Assembly: GCA_029974855.1 (NCBI GenBank)
Contig: JARKQO010000128.1
Coordinates: 1-10,648, forward strand
Source: Eubacteriales bacterium
Lineage (GTDB): Bacteria; Bacillota_A; Clostridia; Christensenellales; Aristaeellaceae
Length of the DNA stretch: 10,648 nucleotides
Direction of reading: 5' to 3'
Part shown: piece after piece, positions 1-7,331 of the stretch
How positions within the stretch are numbered: position 1 is the stretch's first letter
Layout: each line of letters opens with the position of its first letter
The notes under the pieces: generated by a model
Database searches by the model: none
Told to the model about the DNA's origin: nothing
What the model saw: the letters and a program-made list of their open reading frames with translations, nothing else
Program-made: the position numbers and the translations under genes

Positions 1-1011
1 CCCGGCGGCCAGCATCATCAACAGGCTGGCGGTCATGGCCCGCAGGGGATATTCCCCGGCGGCGGTCATGGCAAAGTTGGAGGCCACGCCGCATACAAAC
101 AGCATCACGGAAAGGGCCAGGCGCTCCCGCTCCGCCTTTGCGTACAGGGCATAGGCAAAGAGGCCCAAAAACACGCAGGCGGGAATGAGTCCATGCTCCA
201 GAAAGATCGTCGCGCATTTGGTAAAGGTGATCAGGTATTTTCCAAGGAGCGACGCGCCTTTGGGCAAATAAATGGCGTTGCGGGCCTGACTTGCGGGGGA
301 AAGGATCATCCAGAGAAAGCCGGCCACGCCCAGGGCGATGGCCCCCCATATCCAGGGGCTTACAGGGCGGCGGCGGAGAAGCTGGTACCCGCAGCACAGC
401 GCCATGAACAAAATGGCGGCGGGCGCTCCGTTTTCGCTGACAGTGCCCATGACAAAGCATCCGGGAAGCAGTGCCGCGATCTGCCACCATCTCATGGGCC
501 GTTCCTGCCCCAGCAGCATCCGGCGAAAGGGGACCATGGTCCACACCATCAGGGTGGAGCCCCACAGATAATTGCAAGCGCTGGTAAGCCAAAACATCAC
601 CTGGCCCAAAGTGGGCAGCACAACGCACAGCGCGGCGCTCCAAAGGGCCAGCAGCCCCACGTCCCGCTTGCTTTCCGTGGTCAGCCGGCATAGCCCAAGC
701 AACAGCAAAATCGCCATCAGCGAGTTGATGATATTAAAGACCGGCTTTCCCACGCACAGCATCAGCTGGGCGAAAAAATGCGTGATCAGGCGGCCATTGC
801 TGTTATAATAATGGGCGGCCATGGAGGAAAAGATGTCCCCGATGCCGGCAATCCGCCGTCCATCGGCAAAGCTGAAGGCGTAGTTGTAATCATCGGACAT
901 CAAGGGAGCCAGATGGTTAAAGAGGTAGAAAACCGCCAACAAAAGCAGCAACAGGCCGTACCAGGCCCACCTGGGGCGTTTTTTGGCGGCATCGGGGAGC
1001 GCGCTTTGCAT
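1..1011 (-). CDS. DUF6056-type polytopic membrane protein, GT-C-like (3' end outside window)
   Basis: This is an open frame of 337 codons from ATG at 1011 to the left edge with no stop, so the C-terminus is missing. An AGGAGG ribosome site at 1020-1025 sits 8 nt upstream of the ATG. The protein starts with a short cytoplasmic arm (residues 1-16), then a hydrophobic helix (about 17-33), then an external loop with the acidic motif MSDDYNYAFSF (38-48) and NGRLITHFF (72-80). Several further membrane helices follow. This layout matches the DUF6056 family, which I recall as belonging to the large class of GT-C-like polytopic membrane proteins. In GT-C enzymes an acidic pair in the first external loop is often catalytic, so D40/D41 are candidates. 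A role in transferring lipid-linked sugars to the cell envelope is inference; no substrate can be read. It starts 49 bp after the AAA+ gene, so it is probably the fourth gene of that operon. Family assignment is fairly secure, function is not. Confidence 0.8.
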   Translation of the reverse strand, partial: MQSALPDAAKKRPRWAWYGLLLLLLAVFYLFNHLAPLMSDDYNYAFSFADGRRIAGIGDIFSSMAAHYYNSNGRLITHFFAQLMLCVGKPVFNIINSLMAILLLLGLCRLTTESKRDVGLLALWSAALCVVLPTLGQVMFWLTSACNYLWGSTLMVWTMVPFRRMLLGQERPMRWWQIAALLPGCFVMGTVSENGAPAAILFMALCCGYQLLRRRPVSPWIWGAIALGVAGFLWMILSPASQARNAIYLPKGASLLGKYLITFTKCATIFLEHGLIPACVFLGLFAYALYAKAERERLALSVMLFVCGVASNFAMTAAGEYPLRAMTASLLMMLAAG

Positions 1012-1060
1012 TTGTACTTCCTCCTGTGGGAACTATGGAAATCGCGGTATGGTAGCTGTT

Positions 1061-2224
1061 TCAGGCCTCCTGGCCCGGCTGCTCCCGCCGGGCCCCTTGG
1101 GGACCGGGTTCCATTGCCACCTCCAGGGCCCCCTCCGCCTCTCCGCCCGCCGCGCGGATGTCATCCGCGGTCAGCAGCATCAGCTCATCCCGGGTGATGT
1201 TCTGCCCGGCCGCCAGCCGGTTGGCCTGGGCGGACACCGCCCTCTCAAACAGGTTGCGCACGCCCCGGGCATTGCCAAAGCCCTTGGCGTCCAGGCTGAA
1301 AAGCGCCAGCAGGGTCCGCAGCAGCTCTCCCGCGTCCTCCGCCAGGCGGTACCCGCTCTTTTGGCAGCGCATGTGGAAGATGTCCAGCATCTCCTTCACG
1401 GAATAGTCCGGGAAGAACAAAAAGCGGTTGAAGCGGCTTTCCAGGCCCGGGTTGGAATGGACGAAGTCGTCCATCAGCTCCGTATAGCCCGCCACGATAA
1501 CAATCAAATCCTCCCGGTGGTCCTCCATGGCTTTGAGCAGCGTGTCCACCGCCTCCTGGCCATAGTCCGCGCCGCCTCCCCGGGTGGTGAGGGCATAGGC
1601 CTCGTCAATGAACAGCACGCCGCCCATGGCCTTGGCGATGACCTCGCCGGTTTTGATGGCGGTTTGCCCCACATAGCCCGCCACCAGCCCGCCCCGGTCC
1701 ACCTCCACCAGATGGCCCTTGGAAAGAATACCCAGGCTGCGGTAGATGCGGGCCATGATCCGGGCGATCATGGGTGTGCCGGTACCGGGATTGCCGGAGA
1801 ACACCATGTGCAAGGACAGATCCTCCACGGGCAGCTCATGCTCCCGGCGGAGCTTCTGTACGGTCACCAAATTGATGAGGCTCTCCACCTCTTTTTTCAC
1901 GGTATTGAGGCCGATGTACTCCCCCAGCTCCTTTTTCAGGGCTTCCATATCCTCGGGGGGCTCCTGGGCCTGCTCTGCCTGGGGCTGGGCATGCTCCATT
2001 CCGGCGGTTTCCCCTTGGGGAACCTCCCCGGATTCCTTGGGCAGCCCCGGCAGGGAAAAGGGGTCCTCTCCCAGGCTCCCCTCCCCCTGGGAAGGAACCT
2101 CTCCAGCGGCGGTCCTGAGCCCTTCCATGCCCCATAGGTCATCGGAAATCCGGCGCAGGTTGCTGCGGGTCATCTCCTGGATCACGTCCATTTGCAGCTT
2201 GATGATCTCATCCTTGCGGTCCAT
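1061..2224 (-). CDS. CbbX/SpoVK-family AAA+ ATPase with altered Walker A motif
   Basis: The 387-aa protein has a low-complexity acidic/Pro-rich N-terminal region (about 1-90) followed by one AAA+ module (about 95-340). Its best match is the CbbX/CfxQ/SpoVK-like group. Visible motifs are LGEYIGLNTVKKEV (100-113), Walker A position GNPGTGTP (144-151), the pore-loop region GLVAGYVGQTA (179-189), Walker B VLFIDEAYAL (203-212), a sensor 1 region IVIVAGY (241-247), the arginine finger in LESRFN (261-266) and sensor 2 GNARGVRN (317-324). The expected Walker A is GNPGTGKT; here Lys is Thr150 and Thr is Pro151, so ATP binding should be impaired while everything else looks preserved. Family members remodel protein complexes as ring oligomers. 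The start is supported by AAGGAG at 2232-2237, 7 nt upstream. An inverted repeat (CTGTGG 2238-2243, CCACAG 2253-2258) directly abuts this site and could mask it. It lies 51 bp after the SH3-like gene and 49 bp before the DUF6056-type gene. Confidence 0.9.
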   Translation of the reverse strand: MDRKDEIIKLQMDVIQEMTRSNLRRISDDLWGMEGLRTAAGEVPSQGEGSLGEDPFSLPGLPKESGEVPQGETAGMEHAQPQAEQAQEPPEDMEALKKELGEYIGLNTVKKEVESLINLVTVQKLRREHELPVEDLSLHMVFSGNPGTGTPMIARIMARIYRSLGILSKGHLVEVDRGGLVAGYVGQTAIKTGEVIAKAMGGVLFIDEAYALTTRGGGADYGQEAVDTLLKAMEDHREDLIVIVAGYTELMDDFVHSNPGLESRFNRFLFFPDYSVKEMLDIFHMRCQKSGYRLAEDAGELLRTLLALFSLDAKGFGNARGVRNLFERAVSAQANRLAAGQNITRDELMLLTADDIRAAGGEAEGALEVAMEPGPQGARREQPGQEA

Positions 2225-2275
2225 GGTATTGCTCCTTCTGTGGACAGCGCCGCCACAGCCCCACGAGCTTGCCCC

Positions 2276-4066
2276 TTACTCGGCCATCAGGCTCTTTTGG
2301 GGAATGAACAGGCGGCAGACCTTATCCTCCAATGTGGTTTCCACATAGGCCCATTCGCTGCCCATAAACGCCAGCAGCGTTACGGTGTCGCCCTTTTTGA
2401 GGGTAGCGATCTTTCCCTTGCCCCTGAGGGGATCGTCGGTGGCGGCGGCATCCTTGGTCAGCGGGACCTGGATGTCGGCCAGCCCTAAAGCCGCCACTTG
2501 TTCCGGCTCGTTGAGGGTGGTGTCCTGGATGTAGCCCATCCGGCCCTTCCTGCCGCCGCTGCCAATATCGTAGCTCACCAGCACCCAGCCGTTTTCCACG
2601 CCGTAGATGCCTACCTTTTCATCCGTGGTGACCTGCCAGGGGCTCTCCCGGAAGGCGTCCTCCGAGGGGGCGCTGTATACCTTCAGGGTTTGCCGCTTCT
2701 CAAAGGACGCGTCGTCCAGGGCCGCCAAGTCGGGGGCCTGCTGCTTCGCCAGCTCGTAGGGAGACAGGGTGGGCGTGGGCACGGGGGTAGGCTCCGGAGT
2801 AGGGGTTGGGGTGGGCTCCGGCGTGGGGGTAGGCACCGGCGTAGGCGAAGGGGTCACAAGCTCCTCCGGAGCCACGGGGATCCCGGCCCGATTCAGCACA
2901 TACCCCACCTGCTGGCTGTCCGTGTCCAAGGTAAAGGCGGTGTCCCCTCCCAGCATCACCTGGCCGGAAAGGGATTCGCTGGACAAGTTGCCGTCCCGGA
3001 GGGAATAGTCCTCCACGTTCACCACCAGCAGCTTGCCGTCCGCGGTAAACTGGTAGTAGGTGCTTCCCTCGGCGCCCATCTGCTTCCACAGGCCCCGGGT
3101 CAGCAGCTCCAGCACGTTGGCGTCGTCCCCGGCCACGGGCATGGGGGTGGGCGTCCGCACCGGGGGCATGGAGAAGGTGTCGCTAAGGTCCCCAAAAGCG
3201 GGAACCGCGTCCTCATCCTCCGGGGCCGTATCGTCCCCTGCCTCCTGGGGAAGGGTGTCCAGCTCATCCTCCGAATCCTCTTCCCAGAGAATATCGCTCA
3301 TGCCGTCCTCATCCGGCCCCTGGCCCCCGGCCTCCGGGCTCTGGGCCGTGGCTTCCCCGCCGCCCAGCAGCGCCGTGCGGTCAAGGCCCAGGTCCTCCCA
3401 GGGAATGTCCACCAAGGAGGCGTCCGGGCGAATGGCCCCGGCCCCATAGATGCACCGGAAATACGACCCGGTCAGGAAAACGGAATCAGGCAGGGGCACC
3501 TGGTCCTCGTCCGTAAGCTGGGGAACAGCCTCCTCCTGGCCCTGGACGGCGCGGAAAACCTCCCGGCGCAGGGCCGCGTCCACAGCCTCCGGGTCCTGGG
3601 TAAACAGATCGTAAACCGTCAGCGTTCTTTGCGCTTCCAGGTCAATGATGTGGTAGACGAACCGGGTCTCCTGGTCCTGGGCTCCGGCGGCCCGGTTGCT
3701 CACCGTCATCTCCAAGGACAAGATGCCCTCAAAGTCCAAAGAGGCGTAATAGCCGCTGCGGATGAAATCCTTGGCCCCGTTTTGGTAAGCGGCATCCTCC
3801 GCCATTTGGCCCACCTTTGCCAGGGCCAAAAAGGGCGTGGTGACGGTATCGGTGAGGTAGGCGGCCAGCTGGCTGTTCTCCCCCTCAAAGGTGGGGTAAT
3901 CCATGGCCAGCTTTTGCCGTTCCGTTTCCTTGATCTCCCGGTTTTGCACCATCACCACGCTATACCCCGGCAGCTCCTGCTTATGCTCCGGGGCTTCCTC
4001 AGCCAGGGCCCAGGCCCAGCCCAAAATCAAAAGGGCGGCCACTATCGCAATCAGGCGTTTCTTCAT
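2276..4066 (-). CDS. Secreted DUF3298/RsiV-like protein with Pro-Thr linker and C-terminal SH3-like repeats
   Basis: The 596-aa protein has a signal peptide: MKKR, a hydrophobic core, and a likely cleavage after ALA at about residue 22. Residues about 35-227 resemble the DUF4163/DUF3298 (RsiV, PdaC N-terminal) fold: FVYHIIDLEAQRTLTVYDLF (136-155) and the later VDIPWEDLGL (219-228) match the usual spacing. An acidic, disordered stretch (about 240-300) follows. Next is a small beta-rich domain (about 315-395, with STYYQFTADGKLLVVNVEDY), and then a Pro-Thr repeat linker (405-433). The C-terminus has two SH3-like modules (about 455-518 and 530-595), with GWVLVSYD and EWAYVETT as typical SH3b strands. 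It is probably exported and attaches to or probes the cell wall; no catalytic motif is evident. The start is fixed by the signal peptide and by AGGAGG at 4079-4084, a rather long 12 nt upstream, or GGAGAG at 4075-4080 with 8 nt. A hairpin-rich repeat occupies its leader. Confidence 0.85.
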   Translation of the reverse strand: MKKRLIAIVAALLILGWAWALAEEAPEHKQELPGYSVVMVQNREIKETERQKLAMDYPTFEGENSQLAAYLTDTVTTPFLALAKVGQMAEDAAYQNGAKDFIRSGYYASLDFEGILSLEMTVSNRAAGAQDQETRFVYHIIDLEAQRTLTVYDLFTQDPEAVDAALRREVFRAVQGQEEAVPQLTDEDQVPLPDSVFLTGSYFRCIYGAGAIRPDASLVDIPWEDLGLDRTALLGGGEATAQSPEAGGQGPDEDGMSDILWEEDSEDELDTLPQEAGDDTAPEDEDAVPAFGDLSDTFSMPPVRTPTPMPVAGDDANVLELLTRGLWKQMGAEGSTYYQFTADGKLLVVNVEDYSLRDGNLSSESLSGQVMLGGDTAFTLDTDSQQVGYVLNRAGIPVAPEELVTPSPTPVPTPTPEPTPTPTPEPTPVPTPTLSPYELAKQQAPDLAALDDASFEKRQTLKVYSAPSEDAFRESPWQVTTDEKVGIYGVENGWVLVSYDIGSGGRKGRMGYIQDTTLNEPEQVAALGLADIQVPLTKDAAATDDPLRGKGKIATLKKGDTVTLLAFMGSEWAYVETTLEDKVCRLFIPQKSLMAE

Positions 4067-4078
4067 CGGCTATGCTCT

Positions 4079-4178
4079 CCTCCTCGGCTTTGGTCGGCCT
4101 CGCCCTGCGCTCCGCTTGGTCGAGGCTACGCGATTCGCCGCCCTCGGCGGCTCGGTCGCTAGTCGGGCTTCGCCCTCC
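4079..4178 (-). repeat. Hairpin-rich intergenic repeat-like element
   Basis: The 126-bp gap between the WG-repeat gene and the SH3-like gene is filled with three successive short inverted repeats. They are GCCTCG (4097-4102) with CGAGGC (4121-4126), GCCGCC (4137-4142) with GGCGGC (4146-4151) around a 3-nt loop, and GGGC (4165-4168) with GCCC (4172-4175) around TTC. The rest is rich in CGA/GCG words, unlike the codon pattern of the flanking genes. This is the look of dispersed intergenic palindromic elements (REP/BIME-like) in GC-rich Firmicutes, but only one copy is visible here, so the repeat nature is inferred. None of the hairpins is followed by a T-tract, so it is unlikely to be a Rho-independent terminator. 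It may affect mRNA stability or translation of the gene below it. It overlaps that gene's ribosome site at its left end. Confidence 0.45.
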
Positions 4179-4192
4179 CTATATGGCGGGCG

Positions 4193-6001
4193 TCACTTCA
4201 GCAGCACAGGGCAGCAGGAACGGGTGGAAAGGGCCACCTGCTCCTGGCCATTGGGCTTTTGCAGCCGGAAATAATGGGACAGAGGCTGGGGATATTGGGC
4301 TCCGGTGACCGCATAGTTCACCCAGGGGCCTTCCCCCTGCTGGTCCCACTGGATCTCGCAGGGCACCGGGGCGATTTGTGCGTAGGCAAAATCGTAATGC
4401 TGTTCCCCGCCCACAAAGAGCCCGTACTTCCCGCTGTCCCGCTCCTTGGCCACCACCGCTTCGCAATCCAGATAGGCCGCCGCTTCGTCCACCAAGGCCA
4501 CGGTTGTCAAATCCGCCAGGCGCACCAGCTCTCCGCTGGTCAGCAGCGCCAGATCGCAGGCGGCGTTCACCACTTCCCTGGTATCGGCGGCGTGCCGCCA
4601 AAAGTCCATCTCCCCCTCCCGGGAGAGCACGTACAGGGAATAGCGCTCCTCGGGCTTGGCCAAATTTCCCGTGTCCACATAGGCCAAGGTCCGCTCCCCC
4701 CAGAAGGGAAAGGCCCTGGCAAACCAAAGGGCGCTGAGCAGCTTGCCCTCCGCGCTGATATAGTTGAACTTGGTTCCCGCCGCGTTGCGGATCAGGGCCC
4801 AGCCGTTTTCCAGGGGGCCCAGCACCGCCCCCTCCCCCGCCGCCTGCCGGTAGGCCTCCGGGCGGATGAGGGCCTTGCCTTGGCTGTTCAGCAAGTAGGG
4901 GGATTTGCTCACATAGAAGGAATCATTGGGCTGCGCGATGAAATCCGTGGCGGGAAGGGCGTCGAAATAGGCCAGCAGCCTTCCGTCAGTGCCCGCGAAC
5001 AGATAATAATCGTACAAATCCCCGCCCACAGGGGTGCGGGTCAGCACGTTGGCGGTGGTCACCGCCACCGGCTCCATCTCCAGGGTGCCGCTGACCGCCG
5101 CAATGCCCTGCTGGGCCTTGGCGCCCAGCCTGGGCTGGGGCGCGGAATCGTAGCCCTTGTCCGGCAGGGCGGGGGCATCTCCAGCGCCTTGCTGGCCGGC
5201 GCTTACCGTCTCCGCCCCCGTCAGCAAAGCGATCTGTTGGGAAAGCCAATCCCGGCCCAGGTAGGCGGCCCCGCCCAGCACCGCCACCGCGCAAACTGCC
5301 GCCAGTACCCGCCTTGCCTTGCGGCCCTTGCTCCGCTTGGCGCGGCTCTTGTCCTTGGTGGCCTCCACCTGATCCTGGGCCCCTTGCAAGGCCAAGTCGT
5401 TCATGCGGGCGGTCTGGGCCCAGGTGGCCTCCCGGGGCTGGTACACGTTCCGCTTGGGCGCGGCGGAGGCGGAGGCGGGCTCCTCCAGGGGCTCCTCCCA
5501 TAGCATATGGGCCAGCTTGGGCGGCGGCGCGAAGGCCGTCTCCCCCGGGTCCTCCCCTTCCTGCCGCACCGAAGGGCGGCAATAGTAGGAAGAGGCCGGG
5601 CTCGTCCAAGCCGGGAGTTGGGGAGCTTCTGCCCCGTCCTGGGAAGCCTCCTCCCATTCCGGGTCCGGCTCCTCAGGCACGCAGTCCACCCAATCCCCGG
5701 AGGCTTCGTTAGGGTTGTATGCTTCCAAGGCCGGAAAAGAAAGGTTCTCTGCCCCGGGCTCCCAGGGCTCGTTGGGGGCATAGGGAAACCCGGGGGCCTG
5801 GGGAGCCCATGGCTCCCTGGCAGCCTCCTGGAAAAAACTCCCATCCTGGCCGTCCCAGGCCTCTTCTTCCTCCGGCGCGCCCAACACAGGCCGGGCCGTA
5901 TAAAAATGCTCGGTGGCTTCGTCACGGGCGCGGGATGCCCGCCTGCGGCGGCTCTGTGCATCCTTTGGATTTTCGTTCTCCAGGAAAGGCCTCTCTCCCA
6001 C
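4193..6001 (-). CDS. Single-pass membrane protein with WG-repeat-like extracellular domain
   Basis: I place the start at a GTG at 6001, giving 602 aa, because GGAGG (6009-6013) lies 7 nt upstream and a promoter lies just before it. The frame stays open to 6055, but that upstream start would lie inside the -35 box. Residues 1 to about 225 are hydrophilic, rich in Glu, Pro, Trp and Ala, and probably disordered in the cytoplasm. A basic stretch (RAKRSKGRKARR) precedes a single membrane helix at about 232-248 (VLAAVCAVAVLGGAAYL). The rest is predicted to be outside the cell. It includes segments such as NGWALIRNAAGTKFNYISAE, followed by AFPFWGERTLAYV, and KYGLFVGGEQHYDFAYAQIA, which follow the pattern of WG (tryptophan-glycine) beta repeats. 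No enzyme motif is seen. A sensor or envelope scaffold role is inference. It is the first gene of the left operon, 126 bp before the secreted SH3-like protein, which may be its partner. Confidence 0.8.
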   Translation of the reverse strand: MGERPFLENENPKDAQSRRRRASRARDEATEHFYTARPVLGAPEEEEAWDGQDGSFFQEAAREPWAPQAPGFPYAPNEPWEPGAENLSFPALEAYNPNEASGDWVDCVPEEPDPEWEEASQDGAEAPQLPAWTSPASSYYCRPSVRQEGEDPGETAFAPPPKLAHMLWEEPLEEPASASAAPKRNVYQPREATWAQTARMNDLALQGAQDQVEATKDKSRAKRSKGRKARRVLAAVCAVAVLGGAAYLGRDWLSQQIALLTGAETVSAGQQGAGDAPALPDKGYDSAPQPRLGAKAQQGIAAVSGTLEMEPVAVTTANVLTRTPVGGDLYDYYLFAGTDGRLLAYFDALPATDFIAQPNDSFYVSKSPYLLNSQGKALIRPEAYRQAAGEGAVLGPLENGWALIRNAAGTKFNYISAEGKLLSALWFARAFPFWGERTLAYVDTGNLAKPEERYSLYVLSREGEMDFWRHAADTREVVNAACDLALLTSGELVRLADLTTVALVDEAAAYLDCEAVVAKERDSGKYGLFVGGEQHYDFAYAQIAPVPCEIQWDQQGEGPWVNYAVTGAQYPQPLSHYFRLQKPNGQEQVALSTRSCCPVLLK

Positions 6002-6008
6002 TCCAACA

Positions 6009-6013
6009 CCTCC
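6009..6013 (-). promoter_or_regulatory. Ribosome binding site deciding a GTG start
   Basis: The minus strand reads GGAGG, 7 nt before GTG at 5999-6001, which is ideal spacing. No comparable site precedes the longer open-frame start at 6055, so the GTG is the better translation start for the WG-repeat protein. Confidence 0.65.
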
Positions 6014-6026
6014 AAAACGCACTGTT

Positions 6027-6055
6027 ACTCTACCACGCAACGCAAGAAACGTCAA
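6027..6055 (-). promoter_or_regulatory. Sigma-A-type promoter of the WG/SH3/AAA+ operon
   Basis: On the minus strand a TTGACG -35 box (6050-6055) is separated by exactly 17 bp from TAGAGT (6027-6032), a 4/6 match to TATAAT. Transcription would begin near 6020, leaving a short leader of about 19 nt that still contains the GGAGG ribosome site at 6009-6013. It lies downstream of the gcdB terminator (6112-6143), so the left operon appears to have its own start. The match is by eye; no weight-matrix score is available. Confidence 0.55.
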
Positions 6056-6111
6056 GGGTTTGGGCCTTCTCCAGCTGTAACAATCGGCCCCCCGTCCCCT
6101 TCCCTATGCGC

Positions 6112-6143
6112 AAAAACAGGCCCTCTGCCCGGCAAAGGACCTG
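6112..6143 (-). terminator. Rho-independent terminator after gcdB
   Basis: Starting 18 nt past the gcdB stop, the minus strand forms a long hairpin with arms CAGGTCCTTTG and CAGAGGGCCTG, an 11-bp stem with two G-T pairs, around a 5-nt CCGGG loop. TTTTT follows directly (6112-6116). It should end the hppA-oadG-gcdB transcript and isolates that operon from the promoter at 6027-6055. Confidence 0.85.
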
Positions 6144-6161
6144 CTACAGGATGATGGGTTT

Positions 6162-7295
6162 TTATTGAAACAAAGACAACAGCACCCCCGCCGCGATGGC
6201 CGAGCCGATGACCCCTGCCACGTTGGGCCCCATGGCGTACATCAGCAAATAGTTGCGGGGGTTGGCCTTCTGTCCTTCAATCTGGGACACCCGGGCGGCC
6301 ATGGGCACCGCCGACACACCGGCGGAGCCGATGAGCGGGTTCACCTTGCCGCCGGAGAGCCAGCACATCAGCTTGCCCAGCAACAGCCCGCCCACGGTGC
6401 TGAACATGAAGGCCACCAACCCCAGGCCAATAATGGCCAGCGTGTGCACATCCAGGAAGGTCTCCGCCTTGGCGGTAGCCCCCACGGTAATGCCCAAAAA
6501 GATGGTGACGATATTGATCAGCGCGTTTTGCGCCGTGGAGGACAACCGCTCCGCCACGCCGGATTCCTTAAACAGGTTGCCCAGCATCAGCATGCCGATC
6601 AGCGGGGCCACGGAGGGCAGCAGCAGCACGCAGAAGATGGTGACGATGATAGGGAAGCAAATCTTCTCCAGCTTGGAAACCTCCCGCATCTGCTCCATCT
6701 GGATTGCCCGCTCCTTTGGGGTGGTAAGCAGGCGCATGATAGGCGGCTGAATCATGGGGATCAGCGCCATGTAGGAGTAGGCGGCAATGGCGATGGCCGG
6801 CAGCAGATGGGGGGCCAGGCGGGTGGTGAGGTAGATGGCGGTGGGGCCGTCCGCGCCGCCGATGATACCGATGGAGGAGGCCTCCTTGGGATCAAAGCCC
6901 AGCAACAGCGCCAACAAAAAGGCGATGACAATGCCAAACTGGGCTCCCGCGCCCATGAACAGGCTGCTGGGCCGAGCCAGCAAAGGCCCAAAGTCTGTCA
7001 TGGCCCCAATGCCCAGGAAGATCAGCGAGGGATAGATGCCCAGCTTCACGCCTTGGTAGAGGTAGTACAACAGTCCCCCGGCTTCCTGGCCGGCGGGGGC
7101 CCCCATAAGATTAGCCAGAGGCAGGTTCGCCAGCAGCATGCCAAAGGAGATGGGCAGCAGCAGCAAAGGCTCAAACTTCTTGCCGATGGCAAGGTAAATC
7201 AGCACGCAGGAGATGGCAATCATCACCAGATGCTGCCAGGTCAGCGCGGCAAAACCGGATTCCGTCAGGATCTTTTCCAGCGCATGTGCGAACAT
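6162..7295 (-). CDS. gcdB: Sodium-translocating decarboxylase, beta subunit (GcdB/OadB/MmdB family)
   Basis: The 377-aa integral membrane subunit decarboxylates carboxybiotin and pumps Na+ out of the cell in oxaloacetate, glutaconyl-CoA or methylmalonyl-CoA decarboxylase complexes. The key residues known from Klebsiella OadB (D203, Y229, N373, G377, S382, R389) have counterparts at identical mutual spacing: D149 in GGADGPTAIYLT, Y175, and N319, G323, S328 and R335 in NPLIGSAGVSAVPMAARV. The C-terminus carries GPNVAGVIGSAIAAG (356-370). The length fits the shorter GcdB/MmdB type rather than the longer 433-aa OadB. AAGGA lies about 9 nt before the ATG. It follows the 45-aa OadG-like gene by 36 bp and is closed by a terminator. 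The substrate cannot be read from a beta subunit, and neither the alpha subunit nor a biotin carrier is in the window, so the symbol denotes the family only. Confidence 0.95.
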   Translation of the reverse strand: MFAHALEKILTESGFAALTWQHLVMIAISCVLIYLAIGKKFEPLLLLPISFGMLLANLPLANLMGAPAGQEAGGLLYYLYQGVKLGIYPSLIFLGIGAMTDFGPLLARPSSLFMGAGAQFGIVIAFLLALLLGFDPKEASSIGIIGGADGPTAIYLTTRLAPHLLPAIAIAAYSYMALIPMIQPPIMRLLTTPKERAIQMEQMREVSKLEKICFPIIVTIFCVLLLPSVAPLIGMLMLGNLFKESGVAERLSSTAQNALINIVTIFLGITVGATAKAETFLDVHTLAIIGLGLVAFMFSTVGGLLLGKLMCWLSGGKVNPLIGSAGVSAVPMAARVSQIEGQKANPRNYLLMYAMGPNVAGVIGSAIAAGVLLSLFQ

Positions 7296-7331
7296 AGTCC
7301 GCTTCCTTTCCGCGGCCCTGGGCCGCCTGTG

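Noticed and set aside
193..693. 166-codon open frame on the + strand at the left edge
   Set aside because: It lies opposite the DUF6056-type gene, which has a ribosome site, membrane helices and family motifs; the + frame has none.
983..2137. Long open frame on the + strand (384 codons) opposite the AAA+ gene
   Set aside because: It is antisense to a clearly recognisable AAA+ protein, and its translation is low-complexity (Gly/His/Leu-rich) without family motifs. Such frames are common opposite GC-rich genes.
2253..2258. Terminator between the SH3-like gene and the AAA+ gene
   Set aside because: The CTGTGG/CCACAG inverted repeat is short, has no T-tract and directly precedes the ribosome site, so termination is unlikely.
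2498..4162. 554-codon open frame on the + strand
   Set aside because: It lies opposite the secreted SH3-like gene. The translation is a run of Gly/Arg/His/Val without domains, and part of it reads through the Pro-Thr linker and hairpin repeat.
4079..4178. CRISPR array or tRNA in the hairpin-rich gap
   Set aside because: There are no regularly spaced identical repeats and no cloverleaf with TTC/CCA elements; the hairpins differ from one another.
4259..5503. 414-codon open frame on the + strand
   Set aside because: It is antisense to the WG-repeat protein, with biased composition, no ribosome site and no recognisable family.
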